A stretch of DNA of 42,848 bases, from positions 1 through 42,848 of the forward strand of contig JAKAFS010000026.1 of NCBI GenBank assembly GCA_021817825.1. The letters are read 5' to 3'. Positions within the stretch are counted from its first letter, which is position 1. Each line of letters starts with the position of its first letter. A program made the position numbers and the translations under genes. Below are positions 8,515 through 18,274 of this stretch, piece after piece. The notes beneath the pieces were generated by a model that saw nothing but the letters and a program-made list of their open reading frames with translations, was not told the DNA's origin and made no database searches. The DNA is from Deltaproteobacteria bacterium (GTDB lineage Bacteria > Desulfobacterota > Syntrophia > Syntrophales > UBA5619).

Positions 8515-9404
8515 GGAGCATTCCCCTCCTTCCCTTGCATTTCCTCCTCCAACTCCCTGGGGACCTCGCTCGGACCCTTGGTCACGTAATGGGCAAAACA
8601 GCTCAGGGCGACGGCGCCCAGGGCCGCCACGGCGATCGGCTTGGCCGCGCCCTTCCAGAGGGCCACCATGGGACTGATGCGCGGATCGGCGGCCAGGCCG
8701 TTATAGAGCTCCGGCCGATCGGCGTGGTGCAGGACATACATGACATGGGTGCCGCCGACTCCGGGGGGGTCGTAGAGACCGGCCTTTCCGAAGCCGCGCG
8801 CCTTCAGGTCGGCAATGCGCTTTCCGGCATACTCCCGCATCTTTTCCTTGGTTCCGAACTGGAGCGCGCCGGTCGGACAGGCCTTGATGCAGGCGGGCTC
8901 CATTCCCACCGCCACCCGGTCGGAGCAGAGGGTGCATTTGTAGACCTTGCCGTCCTTGGCGGACAGGCGGGGGATGTCGAAGGGGCAGCCGGCGATGCAG
9001 TAACCGCAGCCGACGCAGTGCTCCTCATGGAAGTCCACGATGCCGTTGGCGTACTGGATGATGGCCCCGGGCGCCGGACAGGCTTTCAAACAGCCCGGAT
9101 CCTGGCAATGCAGGCAGCCGTCCTTGCGGATCAGCCATTCCAAGCGGTTCCCCTCCCGATGTTCGGCGTAGCGCATGACGGTCCAGGAGGCGGCGGACAG
9201 ATCGGGCGGATTGTCGTAGACGCCTTTGCTTGTCCCCACCTCGTCGCGAACGTCGTTCCACTCCAGACAGGCCGCCTGGCAGGCCTTGCAGCCGATGCAG
9301 GTGGTGACGTCGATCAGCTTGGCCACCTCCGGCGGTCGGCGTTCCTGCGGGCTCGGCGTGGTGGTGGCGGAGCGGCGGGTGATATCCAGTGATTGCAGTG
9401 CCAT
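8511..9404 (-). CDS. fdhH: Formate dehydrogenase iron-sulfur subunit (beta)
   Basis: A 297-residue electron-transfer subunit with four ferredoxin-type cysteine clusters: [41 protein letters not shown] and CTLCSDR...ACIKACP. A single C-terminal membrane anchor ([18 protein letters not shown]) holds it at the outer face of the inner membrane, as in E. coli FdnH/FdoH. I place the start at ATG 9402-9404, which has AAGGAGG 5 nt upstream; longer readings lack this. It begins 10 bp after the fdhG stop and overlaps fdhI by 4 nt. Confidence 0.93.
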   Translation of the reverse strand: MALQSLDITRRSATTTPSPQERRPPEVAKLIDVTTCIGCKACQAACLEWNDVRDEVGTSKGVYDNPPDLSAASWTVMRYAEHREGNRLEWLIRKDGCLHCQDPGCLKACPAPGAIIQYANGIVDFHEEHCVGCGYCIAGCPFDIPRLSAKDGKVYKCTLCSDRVAVGMEPACIKACPTGALQFGTKEKMREYAGKRIADLKARGFGKAGLYDPPGVGGTHVMYVLHHADRPELYNGLAADPRISPMVALWKGAAKPIAVAALGAVALSCFAHYVTKGPSEVPRELEEEMQGKEGNAP

Positions 9405-9414
9405 GGGCGCCTCC

Positions 9415-12400
9415 TTAGCCCTTCTCGATATTGACCAGGAAGGATTTGAACTCCGGGGTCTGGGTATTGGCATCGCCGACAAAGGGCGTCAGGGTATTCG
9501 TCAGGTAGCCGTTCTTGGCCGTGCCTTTGAACCCCCAATGAATGGGGATGCCGACGTGATGGAGCTTCTTTCCGTTCACCAGCAGAGGCTGCAAACGCTT
9601 CGTGACCACCGCCACGGCCCGGATCTGGCCTCGCTTAGAGCGCACCTTGACGGTATCGCCGCTCTTGATCCCCTTTTCCGCCGCCAGTTCTTCGTCGATC
9701 TCGACAAACTGCTCCGGTTGCAGGATGGCATTGATCCGGCAGTGCTTTGTCCAGTAGTGGAAGTGCTCGACCAGGCGGTAGGTCGTTGCGGCGTAGGGAA
9801 ACTCCGCCATCTTGCCGAAGGCCTCCCGGTCAGCCTTGAACACCCGCGCCGCCGGATTGCTCAGGGCCAACGGGTTGGTGTTGAACAGGTTGATGCCGAC
9901 GGGCGATTCCAGGGGTTCGTAGTGCTCCGGGAAGGGGCCGTCGGCCATCTTGTCGACGGCAAAGAAGCGGGCAACGCCTTCCGGGTTCATGATGAAGGGG
10001 CCCATTCCTTCGCCGGGAGGGGAGTCCGCCTTGAAATCCGGCACATCCGATCCGATCCAGGCGCTGCCGTTCCACCAGATCTGCTTGCGCTCGGCGTTCC
10101 AGGGCCTCCCGCCGGGATCGGCGGAGGCCCGGTTGTAGAGGATGCGTCGATTCGCCGGCCAGGACCACGCCCAGTTGACCGTTTGGCCGTTGCCGAAGGG
10201 ATCGGAGTTGTCCCGGCGGGCCATCATATTGCCGCCCTGGGTCCAGGCGCCGGAGAAGATCCAGCAGCCGCAGGCCGTCGTCCCGTCGTCCCGAAGCTGG
10301 GCGAAGCCGTCCAGTTGTTCCCCCGCCTTCCGGACGATCTTGGTGGCGTCTTTGGGGTCTTTCAGATCGGCCAGCGCCTTGCCGGAATACTCCCTGGCCA
10401 GTTCCTCCGCCGAGGGGTCTTCGGGAATGCGGTAGGGCCAGGCCAGGTTGAGGATCGGCTCGGGGAAAGCCCCGCCCTCGGCTCTGTAGAGTTCCCGCAG
10501 GCGGAGGAAGAGACGGGCCGAGATCTCCGTCGTCACCTTGGCTTCTCCCGGCGGCTCCGCTCCTTTCCAGTGCCATTGCAGCCACCGCGCCGAATTGACG
10601 AGCGAACCGTCCTCTTCGGCAAAGCAGGCGCAGGGCAGGCGAAAGACGGCGGTCTGGATCTTGGCGGGATCGACATCGTTGAAGGGACCGAAGTTTCTCC
10701 AGAACTCGGAGGTTTCCGTGGCCAGGGGATCGATGACGACGAGGAACTTCAGCTTGGCGAGGGCCTCCCCCAGTTTGGCCTTGTTGGGAAAGGCCGCCAG
10801 GGCGTTGAACCCCTGGCAGATGTAGCCGTTCATCCGGCCCTGGTGCATGTCCTCGAAGACCTGGAGCACATCGTGCGGCTTGTCGAGCTTGGGCAGCCAG
10901 TCGAAGCACCAGTTGTTGGCCTTGGTGGCGGCGTCGCCGAACCACGCTTTCATCAGGCTCACGTGGAACTTCTCGTAATTCTGCCAGTAGGAAAGCTGGT
11001 TTTGGCGCAATGGCTTAGGGGCGCGCTTCTTGAGGTAGGCCCCGTAGTCCGTTTCTTTTTCTCCGGGCAGGGTCAGGTAGCCCGGCAGGAGGTCGGAGAG
11101 GAGCCCCAGGTCCGTGAGCCCCTGGATATTGGAATGGCCCCGGAGGGCGTTCATGCCGCCGCCGGTGACGCCGATGTTGCCCAGGAGGAGCTGCATCATG
11201 GCGCCCGCGCGGATCATCTGGGTCCCCTGGGAATGCTGCGTCCAGCCGAGGGCGTAGAGGATCGTCATCGACCGGTCGGGGGTTGCCGTCGAAGCGATCA
11301 GCTCGGCGACCTTGAGGAACTGCTCCTTCGGCGTGCCGCAGACCTTCTCGACGATCTCCGGCGTATAGCGGCTGTAGTGGTTCTTCAGCAGCTGATAGAC
11401 GCAACGCGGGTGCTGAAGCGTCGGATCGGTCTTGACATAACCGTCCGGGCCCAGCTGGTAGGTCCAGGAAGAGCGGTCGTACTTTTGGGTCTCGCCGTCG
11501 TAGCCCGAGAAAAGGCCGTTCTCGAAGGCGAACCCCTCGTTGACGAGGAAGGTGAAGTCCGTATAGGCCTGGACATAGTCCTTCTGAATCTTGTCGTTGC
11601 TCAACAGGTAGTTGATCACGCCGCCCAGAAAGGCGATGTCGGTGCCGGTGCGGAGCGGTGCGTAAGTGTCGGCGACCGAGGCGGAACGGGTGAAGCGCGG
11701 ATCGACGACGATCAGCTTCGCCTGGTTGTGCTTTTTGGCTTCGATCACCCATTTGAAGCCGCAGGGGTGGGCTTCGGCGGCGTTCCCGCCCATGATGAGG
11801 ACGAGGTCCGCATTCTTGATGTCCACCCAGTGGTTGGTCATCGCGCCGCGGCCGTAGGTGGGGGCCAAACTGGCCACCGTGGGGCCGTGTCAGACCCTGG
11901 CCTGGTTGTCGAAGGCGAGCATGCCCAGGGAACGGACCACTTTGTGGGTCGCGTATCCCGACTCGTTGCTCGATGCCGATGCGGCCAGAAATCCCGTCGA
12001 GAGCCAGCGGTTCACCGTCACCCCTTCGGCGTTCTTGGCGATGAAGTTGGCATCCCGGTCGGCTTTCATCAGCTTCGCGATGCGGTCGATCGCCTCATTC
12101 CAGGAGAGGCGCTTCCACTCCTTGGCGCCGGGTTCCCGCACTTCGGGGTACTTGAGACGGTTCTCGCTGTGGACGAAGTCGAGCAGCGCCGCACCCTTAG
12201 GGCAAAGGGTGCCCCGGCTCACCGGATGGTCCGGGTCGCCCTCGATATGGATGAGCGTGGATTTGACGTTCTGGGCGTTGTCTCCCAGGGAGTACATCAG
12301 AAGCCCGCAGGACACCGAGCAGTACGGGCAGGTGTTGCGCGTTTCGGTCGCCCGCAGCAGCTTGAATTGCCGCACCTCCGCCAAGACCGGAGCGGGCGAA

Positions 12401-12477
12401 AATCCCATCATGGCCAGGGAAGATCCGCCCAATCCGACACCGCAAATCTTAAAAAACTGCCGCCGTGATACCTGCAT
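9415..12477 (-). CDS. fdhG: Selenocysteine-containing formate dehydrogenase catalytic subunit (alpha)
   Basis: A 1020-residue molybdo/tungsto-bis-MGD enzyme oxidising formate in the periplasm. A twin-arginine signal ([10 protein letters not shown]) directs folded export. The [4Fe-4S] ligands are CPYCSVSC plus the Cys of GTLCPKGA. The in-frame TGA at 11890-11892, in [15 protein letters not shown], is the selenocysteine of the active site; the reading frame resumes immediately and matches E. coli FdnG closely throughout, including [27 protein letters not shown]-like RDDGTTACG and the final [11 protein letters not shown]. Read without recoding the gene would appear split at 11890. A SECIS hairpin follows the UGA. 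The promoter is at 12501-12529 and the ribosome-binding site GGGGGAG precedes ATG 12477. Confidence 0.95.
11857..11892 (-). promoter_or_regulatory. Selenocysteine UGA codon and bacterial SECIS hairpin
   Basis: The UGA at 11890-11892 (minus strand) is followed by a hairpin: GGTGG (11874-11878) pairs with CCACC (11857-11861, slightly offset), and inside it CCA pairs with TGG around a small loop containing AGTTT. The apical part sits about 15-20 nt after the UGA, which is where bacterial SelB-binding SECIS elements lie. The assignment rests on position and the selenoprotein alignment; the fold was drawn by hand. Confidence 0.75.
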
Positions 12478-12500
12478 CGTCTCCCCCTTCTTTTTCTTGC

Positions 12501-12529
12501 ACTCTAAAGGCCAGGTCTATTTATGTCAA
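12501..12529 (-). promoter_or_regulatory. Promoter of the fdh operon
   Basis: On the minus strand TTGACA (12524-12529) is followed by a 17-bp spacer and TAGAGT (12501-12506). It lies in the 66-bp gap between the porin stop and the fdhG start, so fdh can be transcribed independently of the porin. Confidence 0.65.
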
Positions 12530-12543
12530 GCATTTCAGCGGTC

Positions 12544-13815
12544 TTAGAATTTCAACTGAAAGCCGACCTGATATTTATCGTAATCGTTGCCCGCCGGAAG
12601 CGAATCGTAGTCCCGGCGTTCGAAGGCGACAAAGGGCATGAACTCGGTCGCCACGTCATAGGAGAGGCCGGCCACATAGGTTTTATAGCCGAAATCGGCG
12701 CGATCGGTATTGGGGTCGTAATAGTAATACTTGCCGAAAACCCTGAGTTTTTCCAATGTTGGGATGCGCAAGAAACCATTCAACAGAACTCCCCTGCGGT
12801 CGTTCTGTTCGGTGGCAAGGGAAGTGCCCTTTCCCCAATAATACTGCCCCATGATCGTGAAGTATTCCTGCTGGAGGGAGGCCTGCACGATATTGGCCTG
12901 AAAATCCGGATAATCCGTGACCGGTCCCGAGGCGGCGGCGAAGTTCGAATTGCTTTTCCCATAGGTCCCGACATAGGCCAGCTGCAACCCTCTTAGGATA
13001 GGCGTCGTCGGCAGGGGGCGGACGTAGACCAATCCGGAAAACACCTTGTTATGGTTGTTTTCCGAATTGTTGAATCCCGGTCCGTTGTAAATCCCGACAT
13101 AGTATCCGCCCCACTTGCCGGCGAATGATTTGGCGGCGAACTTCAGATAATCGGCGTCCAGCGTGCCGCCGATGGGTCCCTGAACGGAGATGCCCAGGTC
13201 GGAGGTGCTCTGTATGCCCAGGCCGTCCCAGAGGTTTGCGCTCTGGGCGCGGTACGGCCAGAGGGCGGAATCATAGGCATCCGAGGGGGTGGGGATCATG
13301 CCGAGCTGCGTCGTTACGCCGAACAAGTTGACATTGGCGTAGGCGAATTTCAACCGCAACTGGAGGCCGTCCCGATTGTCGGCGGGGTCGTTGGGATTGA
13401 AAAAGTCGGTGGTGACGTTCATGCCCAGCCAGTCGTTGACATCCTTGGTCAGCGTCAGATAAGCCCGGTTCAGGTTGAATTGATTCGTGGAGGGGGCATT
13501 GTCCGTCGTTTTGCTGTTCCACTCTCCGTAGATCGTGGTCCCGAACTTGAAGCCCCGCAGCGCCGGCGGCAGAAACTCGCCCTTGTTGGCCGCCGCCTTC
13601 ATCTCCTCCTGCATTGCGGCGCGTTCCTTTTTGGCATCGGCATCCAATTCGGTCAGCAGGGAATCCGCTTCCTGCTGGGTCAGGATGTTTTTACTTTTGA
13701 GCAGATCGATGAGCCGCGCCACATCCGGCTCCGCTGCGCAAAGAGGAGTCAGACTGCCCCAGATCAATAGGCAACCCGCCACGACGGTACCAAGAAATCT
13801 TGCTTTCCCAACCAT
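12544..13815 (-). CDS. Outer-membrane beta-barrel porin
   Basis: A 423-residue protein with a Sec signal (about residues 1-27, ending CAA). A helical segment follows (ARLIDLLKSKNILTQQEADSLL), then a KKERAAMQEEM coiled stretch, and from about residue 80 a barrel rich in alternating aromatic strands. It ends in the FQLKF signature, with the C-terminal Phe used for BAM recognition. The short QQEADSLL helix after the signal is common in deltaproteobacterial phosphate-selective/OprP-like and DcaP-like porins. It lies just upstream of the fdh operon on the same strand, so it may supply formate or another small anion. No predicted specificity can be read from the sequence. Confidence 0.85.
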   Translation of the reverse strand: MVGKARFLGTVVAGCLLIWGSLTPLCAAEPDVARLIDLLKSKNILTQQEADSLLTELDADAKKERAAMQEEMKAAANKGEFLPPALRGFKFGTTIYGEWNSKTTDNAPSTNQFNLNRAYLTLTKDVNDWLGMNVTTDFFNPNDPADNRDGLQLRLKFAYANVNLFGVTTQLGMIPTPSDAYDSALWPYRAQSANLWDGLGIQSTSDLGISVQGPIGGTLDADYLKFAAKSFAGKWGGYYVGIYNGPGFNNSENNHNKVFSGLVYVRPLPTTPILRGLQLAYVGTYGKSNSNFAAASGPVTDYPDFQANIVQASLQQEYFTIMGQYYWGKGTSLATEQNDRRGVLLNGFLRIPTLEKLRVFGKYYYYDPNTDRADFGYKTYVAGLSYDVATEFMPFVAFERRDYDSLPAGNDYDKYQVGFQLKF

Positions 13816-14204
13816 TGCTTTACTCCTTTCCTGATTACGAAAGGTTCATGACGCCTTCGTCCGTTTGTGTGGCGAAGAGCTGTAGCTTACCCATATTCCC
13901 CGTCCGGTGATCAATGGTCGACATCACGAACAGACTAAAAGCAGAAGGGCCGAGAGGCAATGGGGAGCGGCGGTATGCGAAATGGTAGGCAATACCTACT
14001 ACAAAGAAGCGCTCGGCGAAGCGGCCAGGCCGCGCGGATGAGCTTCCGGATAATAGGGTTGAAGAAACGGTCGGCTGTTGTTATGATGTATCCACTCTGG
14101 GTGCGAAGATCGGATGACCGTCGACGGCCCTCGCTTTTGATTGGACACCCCTCTTCCTTACTGCGCTCCTGCTCTCTTAGGCAAACATGCGAGGAATCGT
14201 TCCT
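13816..14204. other. Divergent control region between porin and trehalose operon
   Basis: No gene is visible in these 389 bp. On the plus-strand side it holds the promoter at 14059-14087. A small inverted repeat, GTAGG-CAATA-CCTAC (13985-13999), lies about 60 bp upstream of that promoter and could be a regulator site. I found no clear sigma-70 promoter for the porin, whose ribosome-binding site is GGAAAGGAGT just before 13815. Confidence 0.6.
14059..14087 (+). promoter_or_regulatory. Promoter of the trehalose operon
   Basis: TTGAAG (14059-14064), a 17-bp spacer and TATGAT (14082-14087) form a good sigma-70 promoter about 110 bp upstream of the GH15 gene. Confidence 0.6.
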
Positions 14205-15995
14205 ATGAACAGTTCGCTGGATTTAGGCTTGATTGGCAATGGTCGCATCGGAGCGCTGATCGATACCGGCGCTGAAATCGTCTGGAGCTGCCGGCCCCGT
14301 TTCGACGGCGACCCCGTATTTTGCTCCCTGCTGAAAGAACATGAGACGGGAGAAGGCTTCGGCTATTGCGCCGTTGAACTCGTCGATCGGGCGGCATCCG
14401 AACAGACCTACCTCACCAACTCGGCGGTCCTGGTGACACGGATGACCGATGCCCAGGGGGCCGTCATGGAGGTGACCGACTTTTGTCCCCGTTTCCAGCA
14501 GTATGGACGCATGTTCACCCCCATGACGCTGATCCGGCAGATCCGGCGGATCGAAGGTGCGCCCCGTATCCGCCTGCGCATCCGGCCGGCCTACGATTAT
14601 GGCCGTCATCGCTGTTCGGTGACTTGCGGCAGCCATCACATCCGCTATGTGGCGCCGGATTGGGTGCTGCGCCTGACGACCGACACGTCTCTGACGGCGA
14701 TTCTCGAGGAGACGGTTTTTTTTCTGGAAGATAAGATCACGCTGATCTTCAGCGCCGATGAATCCCTGTCCGAAGGCATCGGAGAACTGGCCCGCCGCTT
14801 TCTCGATGAGACGCTGGCCTTTTGGCATGAGTGGGTCAGGGAGATCGGCATCCCCTTCGAGTGGCAGGATGTGGTGATCCGCTCCGCCATTACCTTGAAA
14901 CTCAATACCTTCGAGGATACGGGCGCCATCGTTGCCGCCATGACGACCTCCATCCCCGAATCGCCCGGGTCGGTGCGCAATTGGGACTATCGTTACTGCT
15001 GGCTCCGGGATGCCTACTTTGTGGTCAACGCCCTGAATCGCCTCAGCACCACCCAGACCATGGAGAAGTATCTGGGCTTTCTCGTCAATGCCGTGGCCGG
15101 CGCGCCCAACGGGCGCATCCAGCCCGTATACGGCATCGACGGCAGAGCCCGCCTGGACGAACGGGAAATCGATTCCCTTTGCGGATACCGGGGCATGGGG
15201 CCGGTGCGGATCGGCAATGAGGCCTATGCTCAGATGCAGCATGACGTCTACGGATCGGCGATTCTGGCCGTGGCGCACGTCTTTTTCGATCGGCGGCTGG
15301 TCCGCCGAGGAGACGAGGCGCTTTTTCGGCGTCTGGAGGCTCTGGGGGAAATGGCCATTGCCGTCCATGACCAGCCCGACGCCGGGCTTTGGGAACTGAG
15401 GGGGAAACTGCGGGTCCATACCTTCTCCTCGGTGATGTGCTGGGCCGCCTGCGATCGGCTGTCCAAAATCGCGGAGGTACTGGGACTTTCGGAGCGGACC
15501 GCCCACTGGCGCCGCGCCGCGGAACACATCCGCACCGTCATCTTTCAAAGGGCCTGGAACGAGAAAAAACGTGCTTTTACCGCGGCCTTCGAGGAGGCAT
15601 CCCTGGATGCCAGTGTGCTGCTGCTGCATGATATCGGGTTTCTGGCGGCCGATGATCCCCGGTTTGCCATGACGGTGGCGGCGGTCGAGAGGGAGCTCCG
15701 GCAGGGTGACTACGTCTATCGCTATGTCGAGGCCGACGACTTCGGTGTCCCTGAGAACGCCTTCGTCGTTTGCACCTTCTGGTACATCTATGCTCTGGCG
15801 GCACTGGGGCGCCAGGGGGAGGCCTGTGAGCTGTTCGAAAATCTCATCGCCCGACGCAACCGGCACGGGCTGCTTGCAGAGCATATCGATCCCCGAACGG
15901 GCGAGCAATGGGGCAACTTCGTCCAGACCTACAGCATGGTGGGGTTGATCAACTCGGCGATCCGGCTCAGCAGACGCTGGGATAGCGCGTTCTGA
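14205..15995 (+). CDS. GH15 glycoside hydrolase (trehalase/glucoamylase-like)
   Basis: A 596-residue cytoplasmic glycosidase (no signal peptide). The N-terminal beta-sandwich domain (about 1-230) starts LGLIGNGRIGALIDTGAEIVW and includes CPRFQQYGRMF, matching the trehalase-type N-terminal domain. The (alpha/alpha)6 catalytic domain then shows the family hallmark RNWDYRYCWLRDAYF near 260-275 and the closing EHIDPRTGEQWGNFVQTYS segment with the C-terminal catalytic region. GH15 members of this architecture include mycobacterial trehalase as well as glucoamylases and isomaltose/dextrin hydrolases. Its place 20 bp ahead of otsA and otsB favours trehalose or trehalose-like substrates. Start ATG 14205 is chosen for the CGAGGAAT site 8 nt upstream; an ATG six codons earlier is possible. 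Confidence 0.88.
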   Translation: MNSSLDLGLIGNGRIGALIDTGAEIVWSCRPRFDGDPVFCSLLKEHETGEGFGYCAVELVDRAASEQTYLTNSAVLVTRMTDAQGAVMEVTDFCPRFQQYGRMFTPMTLIRQIRRIEGAPRIRLRIRPAYDYGRHRCSVTCGSHHIRYVAPDWVLRLTTDTSLTAILEETVFFLEDKITLIFSADESLSEGIGELARRFLDETLAFWHEWVREIGIPFEWQDVVIRSAITLKLNTFEDTGAIVAAMTTSIPESPGSVRNWDYRYCWLRDAYFVVNALNRLSTTQTMEKYLGFLVNAVAGAPNGRIQPVYGIDGRARLDEREIDSLCGYRGMGPVRIGNEAYAQMQHDVYGSAILAVAHVFFDRRLVRRGDEALFRRLEALGEMAIAVHDQPDAGLWELRGKLRVHTFSSVMCWAACDRLSKIAEVLGLSERTAHWRRAAEHIRTVIFQRAWNEKKRAFTAAFEEASLDASVLLLHDIGFLAADDPRFAMTVAAVERELRQGDYVYRYVEADDFGVPENAFVVCTFWYIYALAALGRQGEACELFENLIARRNRHGLLAEHIDPRTGEQWGNFVQTYSMVGLINSAIRLSRRWDSAF

Positions 15996-16015
15996 CGAAA
16001 GGAGGTGCAGCTTCC

Positions 16016-18274
16016 ATGACTCTTCGGTCAAAAAGAAAGGCCATGTTTCGTTCGCTGCGGCTTTCGCTGCGGTTCATCGTCCCCCTTGCCATCGCCCTGG
16101 CAATCCTGGCCTATTCCTTTGTGCCGCTGGTGGACAGGCTTTACCTCCGCTGGTCCGTCCGCGACATGGATATCCGTGCAAAGCTCATCGCCAGCACCCT
16201 TCAGGAACCCCTTGCCGACCTCCTGCAGCAGGGCAACAAGTCCAGACTCAACGCCCTGTTTACCCGCGCCCTTCGGGACGAACGGCTCTTTGCCCTGGGG
16301 TACTGCGATGAAGCGGGGAACATGCTTTTGCACACGCCGACCTTTCCGAAAGATCTCCAATGTCCTTCGCCGGCTCCGGAGGAGAACAAACCCGGCTCGC
16401 TGCTGAAGCTGCCCCAGGGGCTTGTCCACATCGCAGCCAATCCGGTGAGCAATGAAGGCACTCCGTCCGGGACGCTGATCCTGGTCCATGACATGAGTTT
16501 CGTCGAGAGGCGAAGCACCGATACGAGAAAATATATCATTATGCTGTTTGTCGTCCTCGGCGTGGTGACCTCGCTGATTACGGTCTTCGTGGCTCACCTG
16601 AGCTGGCAGGGCTGGATGGAGGGCGTCCGGGCGATGCTGCGCGGCGAGGGCATCCTGCGGCCCTTTTCGCGGCCCACCAGTTCCGAGTTGGAACCGCTCG
16701 TGGGGGATCTGCGCAGCCTGCTGCGGACCCTTGACCAGGAGAGGCGCTTGGCCGACGACGCCACCGTCTCCTGGACGCCCGATACACTGCGGAGTCTTCT
16801 GCACAAACAGCTGACCGGCGACCAGGTGCTGGTCGTCTCCAATCGGGAGCCCTACATTCACATGAAGGGCGAAAAGGGGATCGAGGTGACCCGGCCGGCC
16901 AGCGGACTGGTCACGGCCGTCGAACCGGTGATGCGGGCCTGCTCGGGGACATGGATCGCCCATGGCGGGGGCACCGCCGATCGGGAGGTGGTGGACCGGC
17001 ACGACCGGGTCTCCATTCCTCCCGGGCATGCGGATTACACGCTGCGGCGCATTTGGCTGACCAAGGCGGAAGAAGATGGCTACTACTACGGTTTCGCCAA
17101 TGAAGGGTTGTGGCCTCTATGTCACATCGCCCATGTGCGCCCCATTTTTCGCACCAGCGATTGGGAACGCTATGTGGCGGTAAATCAGCGTTTTGCCGAT
17201 GCCGTGGCCGAGGAGGCCAGCAGCGACGATCCGGTCGTCCTCGTCCAGGACTACCATTTTGCCCTCCTGCCGGGCATGATCCGCAAGCTCCTGCCCCGGT
17301 CGACGGTGATCACCTTTTGGCATATTCCCTGGCCCAATCCCGAATCTTTCGGTATCTGTCCCTGGCGGGAGGAGTTGCTCCAGGGGATGCTCGGCAGCAC
17401 CATCCTCGGTTTTCATACGCGCTTTCACTGCAAAAACTTTCTGGAAACCGTGGACCGCTATCTGGAAACCCGCATCGAACACGAGTCATCGACCATCTTC
17501 CACAATAGCATGCTGACTCTGGTCGAGAGCTATCCGATTTCCATCCAGTGGCCGCCTCCCTGGCAGGAGACCCAGCCGCCGGTCGAGGAGTGCCGCGGCT
17601 GGGTCCAGAAAACTCTGCAAGTGGAAAGAAACCACCTGATCGGACTGGGGGTGGACCGCCTGGATTATACGAAGGGGATCCTCGAGCGGCTACGGGCGAT
17701 CGAGTGCATGCTGGAGCTGCATCCCGAACTGATCGGCCATTTCACCTTCATCCAGATCGCCGCCCCCTCCCGCTCCAGTCTCGAAGACTATCAGGCCTTG
17801 GACGCCCGGGTGCGCTCCCTGACCGCGCGGATCAACGAACGCTTCTCCCGCGGTTCCTACCAGCCGGTCTGTCTCAAGATCGAACACCACGAACCCGAGG
17901 TGATCAACCGCTACTACCGCGCCGCCGATGTCTGCATGGTCACGAGCCTTCATGACGGTATGAATCTCGTGGCCAAAGAATACGTGGCCTCCCGCGATGA
18001 CGAACGGGGCGTCCTCTTGCTGAGCCAGTTTACCGGCGCGGCCCATGAACTGCACGAGGCCCTGATCGTCAATCCTTATCACATCGAGCAGACGGCGGAT
18101 GCGTTGTTCCAGGCCCTGACCATGCCCGATTTCGAACAGCGGGAAAGGATGCTCAGCATGCGCGCCCTGGTGAGAGACTTCAACGTCTACCGCTGGGCCG
18201 GAAGGATGCTGATCGATGCGGCGCGTATTCGGCAGCGGGAAAAGCTGTCTGTCCGGATCGGTCGTTCCTTATGA
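16016..18274 (+). CDS. otsA: Trehalose-6-phosphate synthase fused to an N-terminal membrane sensor-like module
   Basis: A 752-residue fusion. Residues 20-39 and 173-194 are membrane helices bracketing a ~130-residue loop that should lie in the periplasm. A HAMP-like linker and short coiled region (195-250) follow, then a full GT20 domain from about 260: [54 protein letters not shown] and [14 protein letters not shown]. It condenses UDP-(or GDP-)glucose with glucose-6-phosphate to trehalose-6-phosphate. Ordinary OtsA is about 470 residues and soluble, so the extra 250 residues with sensor-kinase-like topology are unusual and suggest direct control by an envelope or osmotic signal. It overlaps otsB by 4 nt. 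Confidence 0.93.
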   Translation: MTLRSKRKAMFRSLRLSLRFIVPLAIALAILAYSFVPLVDRLYLRWSVRDMDIRAKLIASTLQEPLADLLQQGNKSRLNALFTRALRDERLFALGYCDEAGNMLLHTPTFPKDLQCPSPAPEENKPGSLLKLPQGLVHIAANPVSNEGTPSGTLILVHDMSFVERRSTDTRKYIIMLFVVLGVVTSLITVFVAHLSWQGWMEGVRAMLRGEGILRPFSRPTSSELEPLVGDLRSLLRTLDQERRLADDATVSWTPDTLRSLLHKQLTGDQVLVVSNREPYIHMKGEKGIEVTRPASGLVTAVEPVMRACSGTWIAHGGGTADREVVDRHDRVSIPPGHADYTLRRIWLTKAEEDGYYYGFANEGLWPLCHIAHVRPIFRTSDWERYVAVNQRFADAVAEEASSDDPVVLVQDYHFALLPGMIRKLLPRSTVITFWHIPWPNPESFGICPWREELLQGMLGSTILGFHTRFHCKNFLETVDRYLETRIEHESSTIFHNSMLTLVESYPISIQWPPPWQETQPPVEECRGWVQKTLQVERNHLIGLGVDRLDYTKGILERLRAIECMLELHPELIGHFTFIQIAAPSRSSLEDYQALDARVRSLTARINERFSRGSYQPVCLKIEHHEPEVINRYYRAADVCMVTSLHDGMNLVAKEYVASRDDERGVLLLSQFTGAAHELHEALIVNPYHIEQTADALFQALTMPDFEQRERMLSMRALVRDFNVYRWAGRMLIDAARIRQREKLSVRIGRSL

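Noticed and set aside
11877..11892. fdhG as a broken gene with a nonsense codon
   Set aside because: The TGA is at the known selenocysteine position and the frame continues perfectly; recoding explains it.
9226..12468. A 1080-codon open frame on the plus strand across the formate dehydrogenase gene
   Set aside because: It is antisense to fdhG, shows no recognisable protein family, and arises because the high-GC codon use of fdhG avoids stops on the other strand.
14223..16031. A 602-codon minus-strand open frame opposite the GH15 gene
   Set aside because: The plus strand encodes a clear GH15 enzyme of the same length; the antisense translation has no domain and is a codon-bias artefact.
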